Origin: JBCBSS01 sp039819065
Lineage (GTDB): Bacteria; Bacteroidota; Bacteroidia; Cytophagales; Cyclobacteriaceae
Direction of reading: 5' to 3'
DNA: 31,999 nucleotides
NCBI GenBank assembly: GCA_039819065.1
Contig: JBCBSS010000092.1
Location: 1-31,999 of the forward strand
Part shown: positions 9,201 to 18,047 of the stretch, one piece after another
Layout: every line of letters begins with the position of its first letter
Numbering within the stretch: position 1 is the first letter of the stretch
Translations under genes and position numbers: made by a program
The notes under the pieces: generated by a model
Told to the model about the DNA's origin: nothing
What the model saw: only the letters and a program-made list of their open reading frames with translations
Database searches by the model: none

Positions 9201-11896
9201 AAAATGAGACAGTATTCTACACTTCTAACTTAAGTAGTGAGGGGGTATTGATCGTAGACGTATCGATGTACAATAAGGATGCTAAAGTCTTCGGTGTCAG
9301 TACATCTTTTAATACCTCTGTTGCAGCCCCCCAAGTGACTTCCAATGTTCAATGGACTAACCTAGTGAACAGCTTTGTAGAAGTTGACAATGTTTTAAGT
9401 AGAAACTCAAATGTTGGTTGGGATGCGGGTGCATCCTCAGCCAACGTTTTGCCGGCATCACAAGATGGATGGTTAGAGTTTTATGCTGATAAAACAATAG
9501 ATAACAAAGCCATCGGTCTGACAGAGTTGGATATCGATGTACATCAAAATACCATACGTTACTCCATCTTCCTTCAAAACAACGGAACATACAGCATTTA
9601 TGAGTCAGGGATTCATAGAGGAAATTTCGGAGCTTATGGTGCGGGTGACATTTTTAAAATTGAGCGAGTAGGTAAGACAATAAGCTACGGTCGAAATGAG
9701 CAGGTATTTTATACATCCACTTTGGAAAGTACAGCCTCTTTAATGGCAGATGCCTCATTGAATTCGGCAAACTCTGACTTTGTAGGGGTGAATGTATCAT
9801 TCCCACTAGGCACTCAGGTAACCTTGCCTATTTCAAATGTTGAGTGGACTAATTTGACGGGTGTTTCGATTGAAACTGGTAACCATTTAACCAAAACAGG
9901 AACAACCGGTTGGAATGCCGGTGCTTCATCGTTGAATGAGCTAATGGCAGATGAAGATGGATGGATGGAGTTTGTGGCTGGTAGGTCTATAGACATTCGA
10001 GCTATAGGGCTTTCAGAGTCAGATACAGATGTCGACTTCACCTCTATTGATTATGCCATTGTAACACAAACCAATGCTACTTATAATGTATACGAGTCTG
10101 GGGTACACAAAGGAAGCTTTGGGACCTACGGAGCGGGAGATAAATTTAGGATAGAGCGTACCGGAGGTACTATTAGTTACCTACATAACGGTACTCCATT
10201 CTATACATCGACTGTGTCAAGTAACGGTAAGTTGTTGATTGATGCGGCTCTACGTACTACAGGGGCAAGAGCATTAGGTGTGACCACTTCCTTTAGAATA
10301 CCAGAGCAAGGTGAAGTGGCGGATCTGTTAGAAATACAATCGTTAAGAGATTTATTTGAAAGTACAGGAGGGTCATCTTGGACCAGCCAAACTGATTCTG
10401 ATCCGTCAGATGATTGGCCTGAAGGCTCAGAATGGGATGGCATTACGTCTATAAATGAAGCCACGAGTTGGTTTGGTATAATGGTAGTAGACGGTGATAT
10501 AGAAAAACTTAGATTAAGCTCCAATAATTTGGCGGGAACCTTGCCCAGTACATTAGGAAACTTAAAAGCTCTTGATGAATTGTCCTTGGCTATAAACAGC
10601 CTATCGGGAGCTATTCCTGGAGAAATAGGTCAACTAATCAAGTTGGAACAGCTAATTATCCGAGACAATAATTTTAACGGAGTTCTGCCGGACGAATTGT
10701 CAAATCTTATCGCCTTAACAACTATTGAGGTTAACGACAATAATTTGGAGGGAGAATTACCTTTGTGGTTGGGAAATCTTGTAAACCTAAGAAAATTACA
10801 CCTTGATCATAACCAATTCACAGGTAGTATCCCTTCGAGCTTAGGCAATCTATCTCAACTTCGATACCTAAACCTTCATTTTAATCAACTTTCGGGTGTC
10901 ATTCCTGCGTCATTAGGTAATTTATCGAAACTTAGGTCTCTAAGCTTGGTGTCAAATGAGTTGTCAGGCGATATACCAGCATCCTTAGGCGGGTTGGCAG
11001 ATTTATGGTATCTCCAATTAAGTGGTAATAATTTATCCGGTGAGATCCCATCAGAACTGAGTAATCTCAACAGTTTATTTTGGCTATACCTAAATGACAA
11101 CAGCTTACAAGGAACCATACCGAACGTTATAGGCGGTATGCCGTCTTTGACCGATGCTGTTTTTTCCAACAATGAATTTACTGGCCTTGAAATGATGTCT
11201 GATCACCCCAATAGACAGAACCTTACCTTAGCTGTGTTCAATAATTATCTCAATTTTGGAGATTTAGAGGCTAACATTCCGTCTGGTTTGGAGGTGATCG
11301 ATGAATTCAATTATACCCCACAGCTTGACCTTTCAGAAATCCAACTTATCACTTTGGCCCCGGACGAATCAGTAATCAACGATAGAGGAGAAGGAGAACA
11401 AACCCAATATCAATGGCAAGAATGGAGTGGTACAGAATGGCTAAATCTGGCAGGTAAAAATACCAGAGACCTTAGCCTTGACAATTTCCAAACTGGAAAG
11501 AGATATAGATGTGAGATGACTAATACTTGGGTGAGTGGATTGATTTTGCACTCCTCAATATTTGAAGTATCCAAGGTGCAATCTACATATTACGCCATAG
11601 CCAATGGCGACTGGACCGATGGGGCTATCTGGTCACTGGAAGAAGGTGGAGTGTCTGTTAATCAAGTACCTTCAATAGCTGATATTGTCATTATTGATGG
11701 TTATCAAATACAGGCTACTTCTGCCGTTGAATGCTCTGGAATAACAATAGATGGAGATGCACTAACGCAGTTATCAGTGAGGGGCCCTAACGCTCATGTG
11801 ATAGTGCATGGCAATGTTGTGATCAAAGGAAATTACAGACAAGCTGAAGACCTGCTTACACTAGAAGCAGGCGGGAAACTGGAATGTGTAGAATAA
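6218..11896 (+). CDS. giant modular exported adhesin-like protein with leucine-rich repeats
   Basis: 1892 aa. Signal peptide 1-23 (MAKLLKSLSLILLLICSAHIAYS). Residues ~25-425 hold three ~133-aa beta-sandwich units (NVWFxF...YYINVxNG...GxFxLC) like PPC/carbohydrate-binding modules. A fibronectin type III domain spans ~427-520 (VPTNFTATTTGTDQINLSW) and a single jelly-roll-like unit ~526-703. Four ~165-aa tandem modules follow at ~712-1361 (W-x-N...GWNAGASS...NxFESG...GDxFKI). Next come an LRR cap and about ten plant-type LRRs of 24 aa (~1371-1660, 'LxxNxLxGxIPxxLGNLxxL'), an Ig-like stretch (YQWQEWSGTEW) and a beta-helix-like tail. I see no T9SS sorting domain and no enzyme motif. It is probably a surface or secreted ligand-binding protein heading the operon that continues 22 nt downstream. 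Confidence 0.82.
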   Translation: MAKLLKSLSLILLLICSAHIAYSQVNDNFIDATELTSIDNFCSAPGTFTTTGATPDEALPSNWTAGPHTNVWYKFTATTTEVSIRVEVGSMNFPRLALHDAAKAEIKSVANAGSSNAIGMSVNTLTVGDTYYINVSNGPNGGHSGTFVLCVDDAVSQDYPAGAVTITHSNDNCSALAGYNTRIGTPDGTKPSNWANGPNANVWFRFQATATEVALNLNVAGVSGAMKFPRLALYDNAMQPLVDVGDDGSLIDIGLSHTGLTIGDWYYINVDNGPNTGHRGNFTLCIDTEASYDYPSGAIELTNTDNYCSGLAEFTTQIATPDGSRPSAWTNGPNANVWFTFIAGSADVTIEVKTGSTEGNVLYPKVALHDASISELASVNDAGQSVDVSLVYNSLTSGQRYYINVDNGVNQGQRGAFTLCVNNPGSVPTVPTNFTATTTGTDQINLSWDDVATETSYTLWRSAESGTGFSILIDNIPENTITYSDQGLAPNTPYFYYLEAVNGSGSSAPTAEVSATTNASPNPAPSTVRTFLIDLGRSSTVTTGNWNNVAGAQESGLIITDIIDDSGSPSTIDFEVFADASNDYENGFNKDGYNGDVLGYPTSANSDSYFAHGSGGIYKLKDLDPSKQYDLKIFGSRTASGGGRVGTYTIDGITQTLDALNNSSNTISFNDIQPDANNEIVLEFGVAVGSSFGYLNVLEVAEKVSSSPNIYTVEWTNVVGADVGDDNVVTKNLAAVGWNAGASSMNVLPLDEDGHIAFTATESNKNKMVGLSNIDLDEGTSTIRYAFFLQQSGIVNIFESGLNKGNFGAYQSGDIFKIAKNEQSIEYYINDVLTYTSTLEVQSPLVVDISLYSPGSSSPSIIATFDSSAPIPNLNSNVTWNNVTGAIVDQNNTLEKTLGTNAQWDAGASSLNVLPEGSDGWMELVADAANQTRMVGLSNADIGTDYRPIRYAIYLQSNGNLNVYESGTNKGNFGTYGAGDIIRIERNAGTITYHKNETVFYTSNLSSEGVLIVDVSMYNKDAKVFGVSTSFNTSVAAPQVTSNVQWTNLVNSFVEVDNVLSRNSNVGWDAGASSANVLPASQDGWLEFYADKTIDNKAIGLTELDIDVHQNTIRYSIFLQNNGTYSIYESGIHRGNFGAYGAGDIFKIERVGKTISYGRNEQVFYTSTLESTASLMADASLNSANSDFVGVNVSFPLGTQVTLPISNVEWTNLTGVSIETGNHLTKTGTTGWNAGASSLNELMADEDGWMEFVAGRSIDIRAIGLSESDTDVDFTSIDYAIVTQTNATYNVYESGVHKGSFGTYGAGDKFRIERTGGTISYLHNGTPFYTSTVSSNGKLLIDAALRTTGARALGVTTSFRIPEQGEVADLLEIQSLRDLFESTGGSSWTSQTDSDPSDDWPEGSEWDGITSINEATSWFGIMVVDGDIEKLRLSSNNLAGTLPSTLGNLKALDELSLAINSLSGAIPGEIGQLIKLEQLIIRDNNFNGVLPDELSNLIALTTIEVNDNNLEGELPLWLGNLVNLRKLHLDHNQFTGSIPSSLGNLSQLRYLNLHFNQLSGVIPASLGNLSKLRSLSLVSNELSGDIPASLGGLADLWYLQLSGNNLSGEIPSELSNLNSLFWLYLNDNSLQGTIPNVIGGMPSLTDAVFSNNEFTGLEMMSDHPNRQNLTLAVFNNYLNFGDLEANIPSGLEVIDEFNYTPQLDLSEIQLITLAPDESVINDRGEGEQTQYQWQEWSGTEWLNLAGKNTRDLSLDNFQTGKRYRCEMTNTWVSGLILHSSIFEVSKVQSTYYAIANGDWTDGAIWSLEEGGVSVNQVPSIADIVIIDGYQIQATSAVECSGITIDGDALTQLSVRGPNAHVIVHGNVVIKGNYRQAEDLLTLEAGGKLECVE
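6290..7490 (+). repeat. three tandem ~133-codon units inside the adhesin gene
   Basis: Units begin near 6290, 6687 and 7081. Each carries N-x-C-S/A, 'NGPNANVWF' and 'YYINVDNG' blocks and ends with a Cys in FTLC. The two cysteines per unit may pair. Confidence 0.75.
8350..10300 (+). repeat. four tandem ~165-codon modules inside the adhesin gene
   Basis: Units start near 8355, 8845, 9343 and 9834. Shared blocks: W(T/N)N(V/L), GW(N/D)AGASS, DGW(M/L)EF, (A/V)(I/V)GLS, YESG, GNFGAYGAGD, YTST. They are diverged at DNA level, so this is an old protein-domain array and not a recent DNA duplication. Confidence 0.8.
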
Positions 11897-11918
11897 AAAG
11901 TACAACAAAACAAACAAT

Positions 11919-12452
11919 ATGATGAAGTGGTATTATGTCCTGGGAATCGTAGTGGTGTTGATAATAGGCACAGGCTCGATTTATAGTTTTCAAAAATCAA
12001 AAATAGCTTACGTACGCTCGCATGACTTGATTTATGCTTATGATGGTACTAAAGAGGCCATGACTGCATTCAATGACAAAAAATCTCAGTGGCAGGCCAA
12101 TGTAGATACGTTAAGGACGAGTTTTCAGCGAGCCGTGGATATGTATAATAAGGAATACCCTAAGCTGAGTCTCCAGGAGAAGCAGCTCAGAGAAACAGGG
12201 CTGCAAAGACAACAACAACAGTGGGAAAGCTACGCACTAGCTATAGAGCAAAAGATTGAAGAGGAAGATGACAAAATGATGCAGGCTATCCTCAATCAAG
12301 TCAATAGTTCTATCAAGGCCTATGGTGAACAAAACGGGTATGATGTCATTTTGGGTACTACGACTTCGGGAAGTGTACTGTACGGACGGGAGAGCATGGA
12401 TATTACAGACGAGTTAATTAAAGTACTTAATAGACAATACCAAGGTGAATAA
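11919..12452 (+). CDS. OmpH/Skp-family periplasmic chaperone-like protein, membrane-anchored
   Basis: 177 aa. An N-terminal hydrophobic segment (residues 3-22, WYYVLGIVVVLIIGTGSIYS) is followed by KIAYVRSHDLIYAYDGTKEA, a charged coiled-coil middle (~45-130, rich in Q, E and K), and a C-terminal strand region (YDVILGTTTSGSVLYG...DITDELI). This is the Skp/OmpH pattern: short N-terminal strand, long helical tentacles, C-terminal strands. Skp holdases bind unfolded outer-membrane or secreted proteins in the periplasm. There is no obvious signal peptidase site, so it may stay tethered. The gene lies 22 nt after the adhesin gene and overlaps the next gene by 8 nt, suggesting it serves the giant exported proteins of this operon. 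ATG at 11922 is an equally possible start. Confidence 0.72.
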   Translation: MMKWYYVLGIVVVLIIGTGSIYSFQKSKIAYVRSHDLIYAYDGTKEAMTAFNDKKSQWQANVDTLRTSFQRAVDMYNKEYPKLSLQEKQLRETGLQRQQQQWESYALAIEQKIEEEDDKMMQAILNQVNSSIKAYGEQNGYDVILGTTTSGSVLYGRESMDITDELIKVLNRQYQGE

Positions 12453-13083
12453 ACTGGTCATTTTAATAATGGGTAGCCTATTACTAGGCTGTGGATCAGC
12501 ATTTGACAAGGAAATGACTTGGTCCAATTACAGTAAATGGCTTACTTCTAAAAGAGAGAGTTTTGTTAAGACCAAAGAGGTGAATGGTCTGAAAATAACA
12601 GGTGAATATTTACCAGCTGATTTTCTGGCTTATCAGGAATATAAATCTACTTTAACGCATGGTCAACAGCCCAATTACGACACTATAAAAAAAGAATACG
12701 CTTGCGGCCTAAGTTTTAAAGTAAGCCTGAAAACAGAAGAAATAACTAATCTTCTACAATATCAAGTAGTAGACTATATGCAATACAAAGAACGGATCAA
12801 TACACTCAACTTTGATATTGCCGAATTCATTCAACTTAAAATAGGTGGAGAAAATTACAAACCATCACTTTCCATATTTGAAGGCCAGAACGAATTGAGC
12901 AATCAAGTTACCTTTCATCTGGTCTTTACACCTGACGAATACAATTGTGGAGATTTTAATGACAATGTAGAGCAAATGAAGCTAACCTTTCAAGACCCAT
13001 ATTGGGATACGGGAGTAAATCATTTTGCCTTTACGATCGAAGAGATCACGAATTTACCAAAGCTATTGGTTGACAAAGCTTAG
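12445..13083 (+). CDS. hypothetical lipoprotein of the RHS operon
   Basis: 212 aa with a lipoprotein signal peptide: MNKLVILIMGSLLLGCGSAF has a lipobox LLGC with Cys16. The start codon is GTG at 12445, which overlaps the preceding stop (12450-12452) by 8 nt and suggests translational coupling. The rest is a soluble mixed alpha/beta sequence with aromatic and acidic residues and two further cysteines (near 85 and 170). I recognise no family. The absence of an acidic residue after Cys says nothing firm about sorting in Bacteroidota, but inner- or outer-membrane anchoring is expected. Five nt separate it from the SpvB-like gene, so it likely acts in assembly or tethering of the toxin-like proteins. 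That role is inferred from position only. Confidence 0.65.
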   Translation: MNKLVILIMGSLLLGCGSAFDKEMTWSNYSKWLTSKRESFVKTKEVNGLKITGEYLPADFLAYQEYKSTLTHGQQPNYDTIKKEYACGLSFKVSLKTEEITNLLQYQVVDYMQYKERINTLNFDIAEFIQLKIGGENYKPSLSIFEGQNELSNQVTFHLVFTPDEYNCGDFNDNVEQMKLTFQDPYWDTGVNHFAFTIEEITNLPKLLVDKA

Positions 13084-13088
13084 ATATC

Positions 13089-16000
13089 ATGCTTACAAAA
13101 AGAAAAACGATCAAGAGAATAGCCGTATTCCTTACGGTAAACATGCTGTTGCAGGTCTTTATGCCAACAGTTTCTTATGCGCTTACCTCAGGGCCATCAC
13201 AACCGGAGTTCAGCAGCTTTGAGCCTGTGGCTACAACCAATATGGTCAACGCTTTCACTGGTGACTTTACTTATAATCTACCAGTATTGGAAGTGCCTGG
13301 TCCACATGGCAGTGGATACCCGATATCATTGTCATATCATAGTGGAGGTATAGCTGAAGAAGAATCATCATGGGTAGGTTACGGCTGGTCATTGAATGCA
13401 GGTGCTATTAACAGAAGTACACGAGGGTTTCCAGATGATTACAATGGTGAACCGGTTACTTATCATAGTAAAACACCTAAGAACTGGACAGTGACAGCAG
13501 GTGCAAGAGCTGCCACCGAAATATTTGGAAATTCTAACGCTATCAATCTTTCTGTTTCTACATCGATTAGATACAACAATTATAGAGGGTTTGGGCAAAG
13601 CACTAACATAGGGGTTACCTTAGCTAAGGGATTTGTGAGTTTGGGATATGGGCTCAACGATGGCGATAATAGCTTTAGCCTGCAAATCAGTCCGGCAGCC
13701 TTAATGGAACAACCTGATAAGGAGAACAAGAAGGTTACCAAGAGAATGACCGACAAGCAAAAGAAAGAAGCTTATGATAAGAACTTCAAAAACAACACCT
13801 TAAGGACAGTAGCAAACAACGGTAATCTATCGTTACTAGGCAGTAGCTACGGTATTTTGAGTTTAGGCGAGGGAGAAAAACCGAGCATGGTACCTGCTTA
13901 TAGTGGCAAAGCTTACAATGTAAGCGTGAGACTAGAGGCCAATGGCGCACCAGTTCCAATAGGTCCTTTTGGTAGTGTATATGGTAGCTATTCCGAGCAA
14001 GAAAATGTGCCGTCTACCACAACCAATGCTTTTGGTTACATGTATTCTGCTCGTGCTACTAAGGATGGCATGATGGATTATCATGTAGAAAAGGAATCCA
14101 ATTATAATAAAAGAGATAAATTCTTGGGTGTTCCATTCAACGACGCCGACATCTTTATGGCGGCAGGAGAAGGTATATCCGGTAGCTTTAGAATGTATCA
14201 AAAAAATCTGGGCTATTTTGGGCCAAGAAACTTAGAAAACGACCCAATAGAGATATTGAGTGTCGACCCTCAAGTACATTTAGGAACAGCTCCGGGAGTG
14301 GGGGCGTCAATAGGTGTAGGTAATCAAAAACTTAGCATAGGAGATTGGGATCGCGAGGTGGGAGAGTTCTACCTCCCTACTAATACAGATGTGGATGAGC
14401 CGGTATTCTTTCGCTTTAATGGTGATCCAGGAGGAAGCTGGGGTGATCATATAGTAGATGCACCAGAAAGAGCACGACCGGGTAATACTCCGGAGATAGG
14501 TGGCTTTAATTATGATATCAGTGCAGGAGAGCGCTCAGGAAGATCATCTTACATTGGTTACAATACTAATGCTGATATGAAGCGAAAAACAGGTGATGTC
14601 TATTACAAAGCTTATTCTAAAACACATAGTTTGATAGAAGATGTTAACCGACCGGATAATGCTATCGGTGAATTTGCAGTGACCAATGAATCTGGCAATC
14701 AATACGTCTATGCATTACCCGTTAAGAACAGAAATGAAAAAAGCTTCAGTTACGGAGTAGGCGGAGCCCAGCCGGGTGATATTGAAGAAAACTATATTAT
14801 CAAACATAAGAACGACGAAGTATTACAAGGAACTGAAACTAATGGGGAATATGCCTCATCGTATCTTTTAACCCAGATCACTACACCTGATTACGTGGAT
14901 CTTCATCAAGATGGCCCCACACCGGATGATTTTGGAGGCTACACAAAGTTCAATTACGATAAACAATATGGAGAAGGCGAAACATCCTGGTACAAATGGA
15001 GAAACCCTTACTATGGATTGATGTACCAAAGAGGATCGCTATCAGACAAGAAAGACGACATCGGTGCTGTAAGTCATGGGGAAAAAGAGGTCTATTATCT
15101 AAGTTCTATAGAGACCAAAACACACATAGCTGTTTTTGATACTGATTCAAAGGCCAGAGATGGTGATGGATTTGCTGCCAATACTTCCGAAAGTGCAGCC
15201 ATTGATGGTAACGGAGATCTTACCAACGGCCTTAAAAGGCTGAATAGAATATTACTTTTTCCAAGATCGGCTTTAAAGAGTGGTGCTGTGGTACCTTACG
15301 TTGAAAGCGATTTTGAAGGAAACCCCATTAAGACGGTACACCTGAAATACGCTGATCAGGGAGAAGAGTTGATGGTGGGAGCGCCTAACAATGTATCAGG
15401 AAGAGGTAAACTAACTTTACAAAAAGTATACTTTGAATATAATGGTATTACTACCACCAGGATACGGCCTTACATTTTTGGCTATGAGTATCCATCTGGA
15501 CTATATCCCTCAAAGTATAGTGATCTCGATAATTATGCCAATGGACTTGAGGAGAACCCACCATACTCAGTACACAACTCAGATGCATGGGGGTACTATC
15601 AGAAGGACGGAGCTATGCTTCATGATGACATGAAAACTTGGGTGAATCAGTCCTATGTGGATAGAGAGTTTGAAGATTCAACTGACCCGGCTAATGACCC
15701 AGACAAACTTTTTGATCCTGCCGTATGGAACCTGAAAACCATCACTTTACCATCAGGTGGTCAGATTCATGTGCAATATGAAGCCGATGATTACAATTAT
15801 GTGCAAGATCAGGAAGCGCATATCATGATGCCTTTGGTAGATGAAGGTGATGGACACACTTTCAGACTAGATCATACGGAGGTAGGACTAAAAGCATCCC
15901 ATCTTGATGATCTTGTGGCCATGATCAAAAGGAGATACGAAAACACAGACAAGAAGATATACTTCAAATTCCTATATCGATTGAAGGGGGAAGGAGAAGT

Positions 16001-18023
16001 CAACCTTGATAAATGTAATATAGAGTACATCACCGGTTATGCCGATGTCACTAACGTAGTCAAGCAAAACGGATATGTACACATTACCTTAGATAACAAT
16101 GATAGCATGCCCGACGAAGTTTGTCAGGATTTCGTACAGCACAACCGATTGGGAATGCTCAATGGGAATGATGATTGTAACGTAGAAGACGTAGGCCTGA
16201 ACAATAAGGCCTCTGCGAGAGACCTGGTTATGAACTTACTCAACTATGGAGAGGCCAGGCTAAACCCTGCTTCATTATGTAAAGTCAAGTCTCCCGAACT
16301 TTCCTATTTCAGGGTGCCAACTCCGGCTCCAAAAAGAGGTGGTGGCTTGCGCGTAAAGCGTTTGATGACCTTTGCACATAGCATGGATGGAGGGCTGACA
16401 CCAAATGAATTATACGGCAATGAGTACATCTATAAGACCATCTCAGATGATGGCAGGCTGATCAGTAGTGGAGTAGCTACCAATGAGCCATCGGCCATGC
16501 GGGAGGAAAATATTCTTATTGATTTCATTAAAAGGAAAGGTCAAAAACCACTTAACAGGATAATATATGGTAAAGATAAAAAGCAGTCCGAGGGGCCAAT
16601 TGGTGAAAGTATTTTACCAGGACCATCAGTTGGTTACTCAAAGGTCATTACCAAAAATATACACGACGGGTTTACTACCACAGGCTATAATGTATCTGAA
16701 TTTCATACAGCCAAAGATTACCCTATACGTGTGGAGATGACCGGGATTGATAACTCACGCAGAAAACACGACATCATATTCACTGTGGTTTATAATGAGT
16801 TTACCGATCATCAATACGCTACCCAGGGCTTCAGCTTTATCTTGAACAATATGCACGGTCAACCTGAAAGGTCTGCTACCTACCCTGGGCACTACGTAGA
16901 CCTGGAAACCACCAATATTACTACCCCAGTTACTGAGCAGATCACTGAATATTACGAGCCCGGTGAAGAGGTGCCGATGGTCAAAGATATGTACGGTGAT
17001 GTAGAATGGAAAAGGCCTGGAAGAGAGGTAGATGTCACCTTTGCTCAAAAGAAAGTGGAAGAGTCTATGTTTGATGCCAGTGTAGAGGTCGATTTTACAC
17101 TTGGTATTTACGTGTTTTTTGTGATACCATTTGCTACGGCCTGGCCAACAGTAACAGAAACAGATGGTAAGCTATACACACATACTACTACCAAAGTGAT
17201 CAATTACCCGGCCTATCAAAAGCGTACACGGGTTTATCAGGATGGTATATATCATACCACAGAAAATGTAGCTTTTAACGAATACAACGGCCAGCCGGTT
17301 TCGGTGAAGAATTACGACGAGTTCAATGGGGCCTACTTGGCGCAGCAAGTGCCTGCTACCTGGGAGTATGACAATTTCAAGCCTATAGCTCAAAATGAAA
17401 GAAAAGTGGTAAAAGGGAGCTTTGATTTTGACGGCACCCGTTTGACGCTAAGTGATGTCTGTGATCTGGGTAGTTTTGTGGAGGGAGATCTTTTGCAACT
17501 GAACGATGCTCGATCTTTCTACCACGTAAAAGGAATAGACTACGCCACCAGAAGCCTTTCTCTGATACCTTCATTTACCAATACCAGCACACCGGGTACA
17601 GTAACTCAACTAGAGGTACTACGCAGTGGAAATAATAATCAATTGACCACTTCTGTCGGAGAGATCACTTTTCACGATGTAGAAGGGTTTATCAGCCCGG
17701 TGGACCAAGAGTTTGAGTTGCCTCGAATTGACGAAACCAATAGGTATGACTCAGAAACAGGAGGCTTTGCTGAAGCGCTGGAAGGGGCGTTAAGTAGTGG
17801 TGAGGGTGTGTTTACATTGGCTGGACCTTTTGATAATGTAGATATGACAGGCTTTGCAGGTTTGATCGGTGATGCGTGTGTTGCCGATTTGTCCAATGTA
17901 AGTATACAGCAGGTTGGAGGGCAAGTGATTGATGATGGTATTAGCCTAAGGGTTCAGATTATGGCCTTTTCAATAGCATGTGATTCAGGTTTAGAAAGGT
18001 TTGCCGCCGAAGGGTGGGAGTAA
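13089..18023 (+). CDS. SpvB/TcB-like RHS-associated exported protein
   Basis: 1644 aa. A long signal peptide (residues 1-31, KRKTIKRIAVFLTVNMLLQV...SYA) is followed at ~39-115 by the SpvB-type opening: SFEPVATTNMVNAFTGDFTY, then GYPISLSYHSGG, SSWVGYGWSLNAGAINRSTRG. This 'Y-x-S-G...G-x-G-W-S-L...I-x-R' signature marks the N-terminal part of the SpvB/TcaC/RHS family. The middle has blocks I have seen in Bacteroidota relatives (NQYVYALPV, TPDYVD, then YGFEYP-like YIFGYEYPSG, IHVQYEADDY, QGFSFILNNMHGQ). In Tc toxins the corresponding region builds half of a hollow beta-cocoon shell enclosing a toxic tip. No enzymatic domain is visible in it. A transmembrane-like GIYVFFVIPFATAWP segment lies near 1342. 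It is followed after 24 nt by the next RHS-type gene. Confidence 0.8.
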   Translation: MLTKRKTIKRIAVFLTVNMLLQVFMPTVSYALTSGPSQPEFSSFEPVATTNMVNAFTGDFTYNLPVLEVPGPHGSGYPISLSYHSGGIAEEESSWVGYGWSLNAGAINRSTRGFPDDYNGEPVTYHSKTPKNWTVTAGARAATEIFGNSNAINLSVSTSIRYNNYRGFGQSTNIGVTLAKGFVSLGYGLNDGDNSFSLQISPAALMEQPDKENKKVTKRMTDKQKKEAYDKNFKNNTLRTVANNGNLSLLGSSYGILSLGEGEKPSMVPAYSGKAYNVSVRLEANGAPVPIGPFGSVYGSYSEQENVPSTTTNAFGYMYSARATKDGMMDYHVEKESNYNKRDKFLGVPFNDADIFMAAGEGISGSFRMYQKNLGYFGPRNLENDPIEILSVDPQVHLGTAPGVGASIGVGNQKLSIGDWDREVGEFYLPTNTDVDEPVFFRFNGDPGGSWGDHIVDAPERARPGNTPEIGGFNYDISAGERSGRSSYIGYNTNADMKRKTGDVYYKAYSKTHSLIEDVNRPDNAIGEFAVTNESGNQYVYALPVKNRNEKSFSYGVGGAQPGDIEENYIIKHKNDEVLQGTETNGEYASSYLLTQITTPDYVDLHQDGPTPDDFGGYTKFNYDKQYGEGETSWYKWRNPYYGLMYQRGSLSDKKDDIGAVSHGEKEVYYLSSIETKTHIAVFDTDSKARDGDGFAANTSESAAIDGNGDLTNGLKRLNRILLFPRSALKSGAVVPYVESDFEGNPIKTVHLKYADQGEELMVGAPNNVSGRGKLTLQKVYFEYNGITTTRIRPYIFGYEYPSGLYPSKYSDLDNYANGLEENPPYSVHNSDAWGYYQKDGAMLHDDMKTWVNQSYVDREFEDSTDPANDPDKLFDPAVWNLKTITLPSGGQIHVQYEADDYNYVQDQEAHIMMPLVDEGDGHTFRLDHTEVGLKASHLDDLVAMIKRRYENTDKKIYFKFLYRLKGEGEVNLDKCNIEYITGYADVTNVVKQNGYVHITLDNNDSMPDEVCQDFVQHNRLGMLNGNDDCNVEDVGLNNKASARDLVMNLLNYGEARLNPASLCKVKSPELSYFRVPTPAPKRGGGLRVKRLMTFAHSMDGGLTPNELYGNEYIYKTISDDGRLISSGVATNEPSAMREENILIDFIKRKGQKPLNRIIYGKDKKQSEGPIGESILPGPSVGYSKVITKNIHDGFTTTGYNVSEFHTAKDYPIRVEMTGIDNSRRKHDIIFTVVYNEFTDHQYATQGFSFILNNMHGQPERSATYPGHYVDLETTNITTPVTEQITEYYEPGEEVPMVKDMYGDVEWKRPGREVDVTFAQKKVEESMFDASVEVDFTLGIYVFFVIPFATAWPTVTETDGKLYTHTTTKVINYPAYQKRTRVYQDGIYHTTENVAFNEYNGQPVSVKNYDEFNGAYLAQQVPATWEYDNFKPIAQNERKVVKGSFDFDGTRLTLSDVCDLGSFVEGDLLQLNDARSFYHVKGIDYATRSLSLIPSFTNTSTPGTVTQLEVLRSGNNNQLTTSVGEITFHDVEGFISPVDQEFELPRIDETNRYDSETGGFAEALEGALSSGEGVFTLAGPFDNVDMTGFAGLIGDACVADLSNVSIQQVGGQVIDDGISLRVQIMAFSIACDSGLERFAAEGWE

Positions 18024-18047
18024 TTCTGTTATTTAAAAAGAATAAAA

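Noticed and set aside
6290..10300. Regularly spaced repeats that might suggest a CRISPR-like array
   Set aside because: They are in-frame protein-domain repeats of 130-165 codons, diverged at DNA level, without short identical repeats and spacers.
11580..11896. T9SS C-terminal sorting domain on the LRR adhesin
   Set aside because: The last residues lack the NVFTPNGD/FDRWG or 'YPNP...G(V/I)Y' patterns; the tail looks like a short beta-helix.
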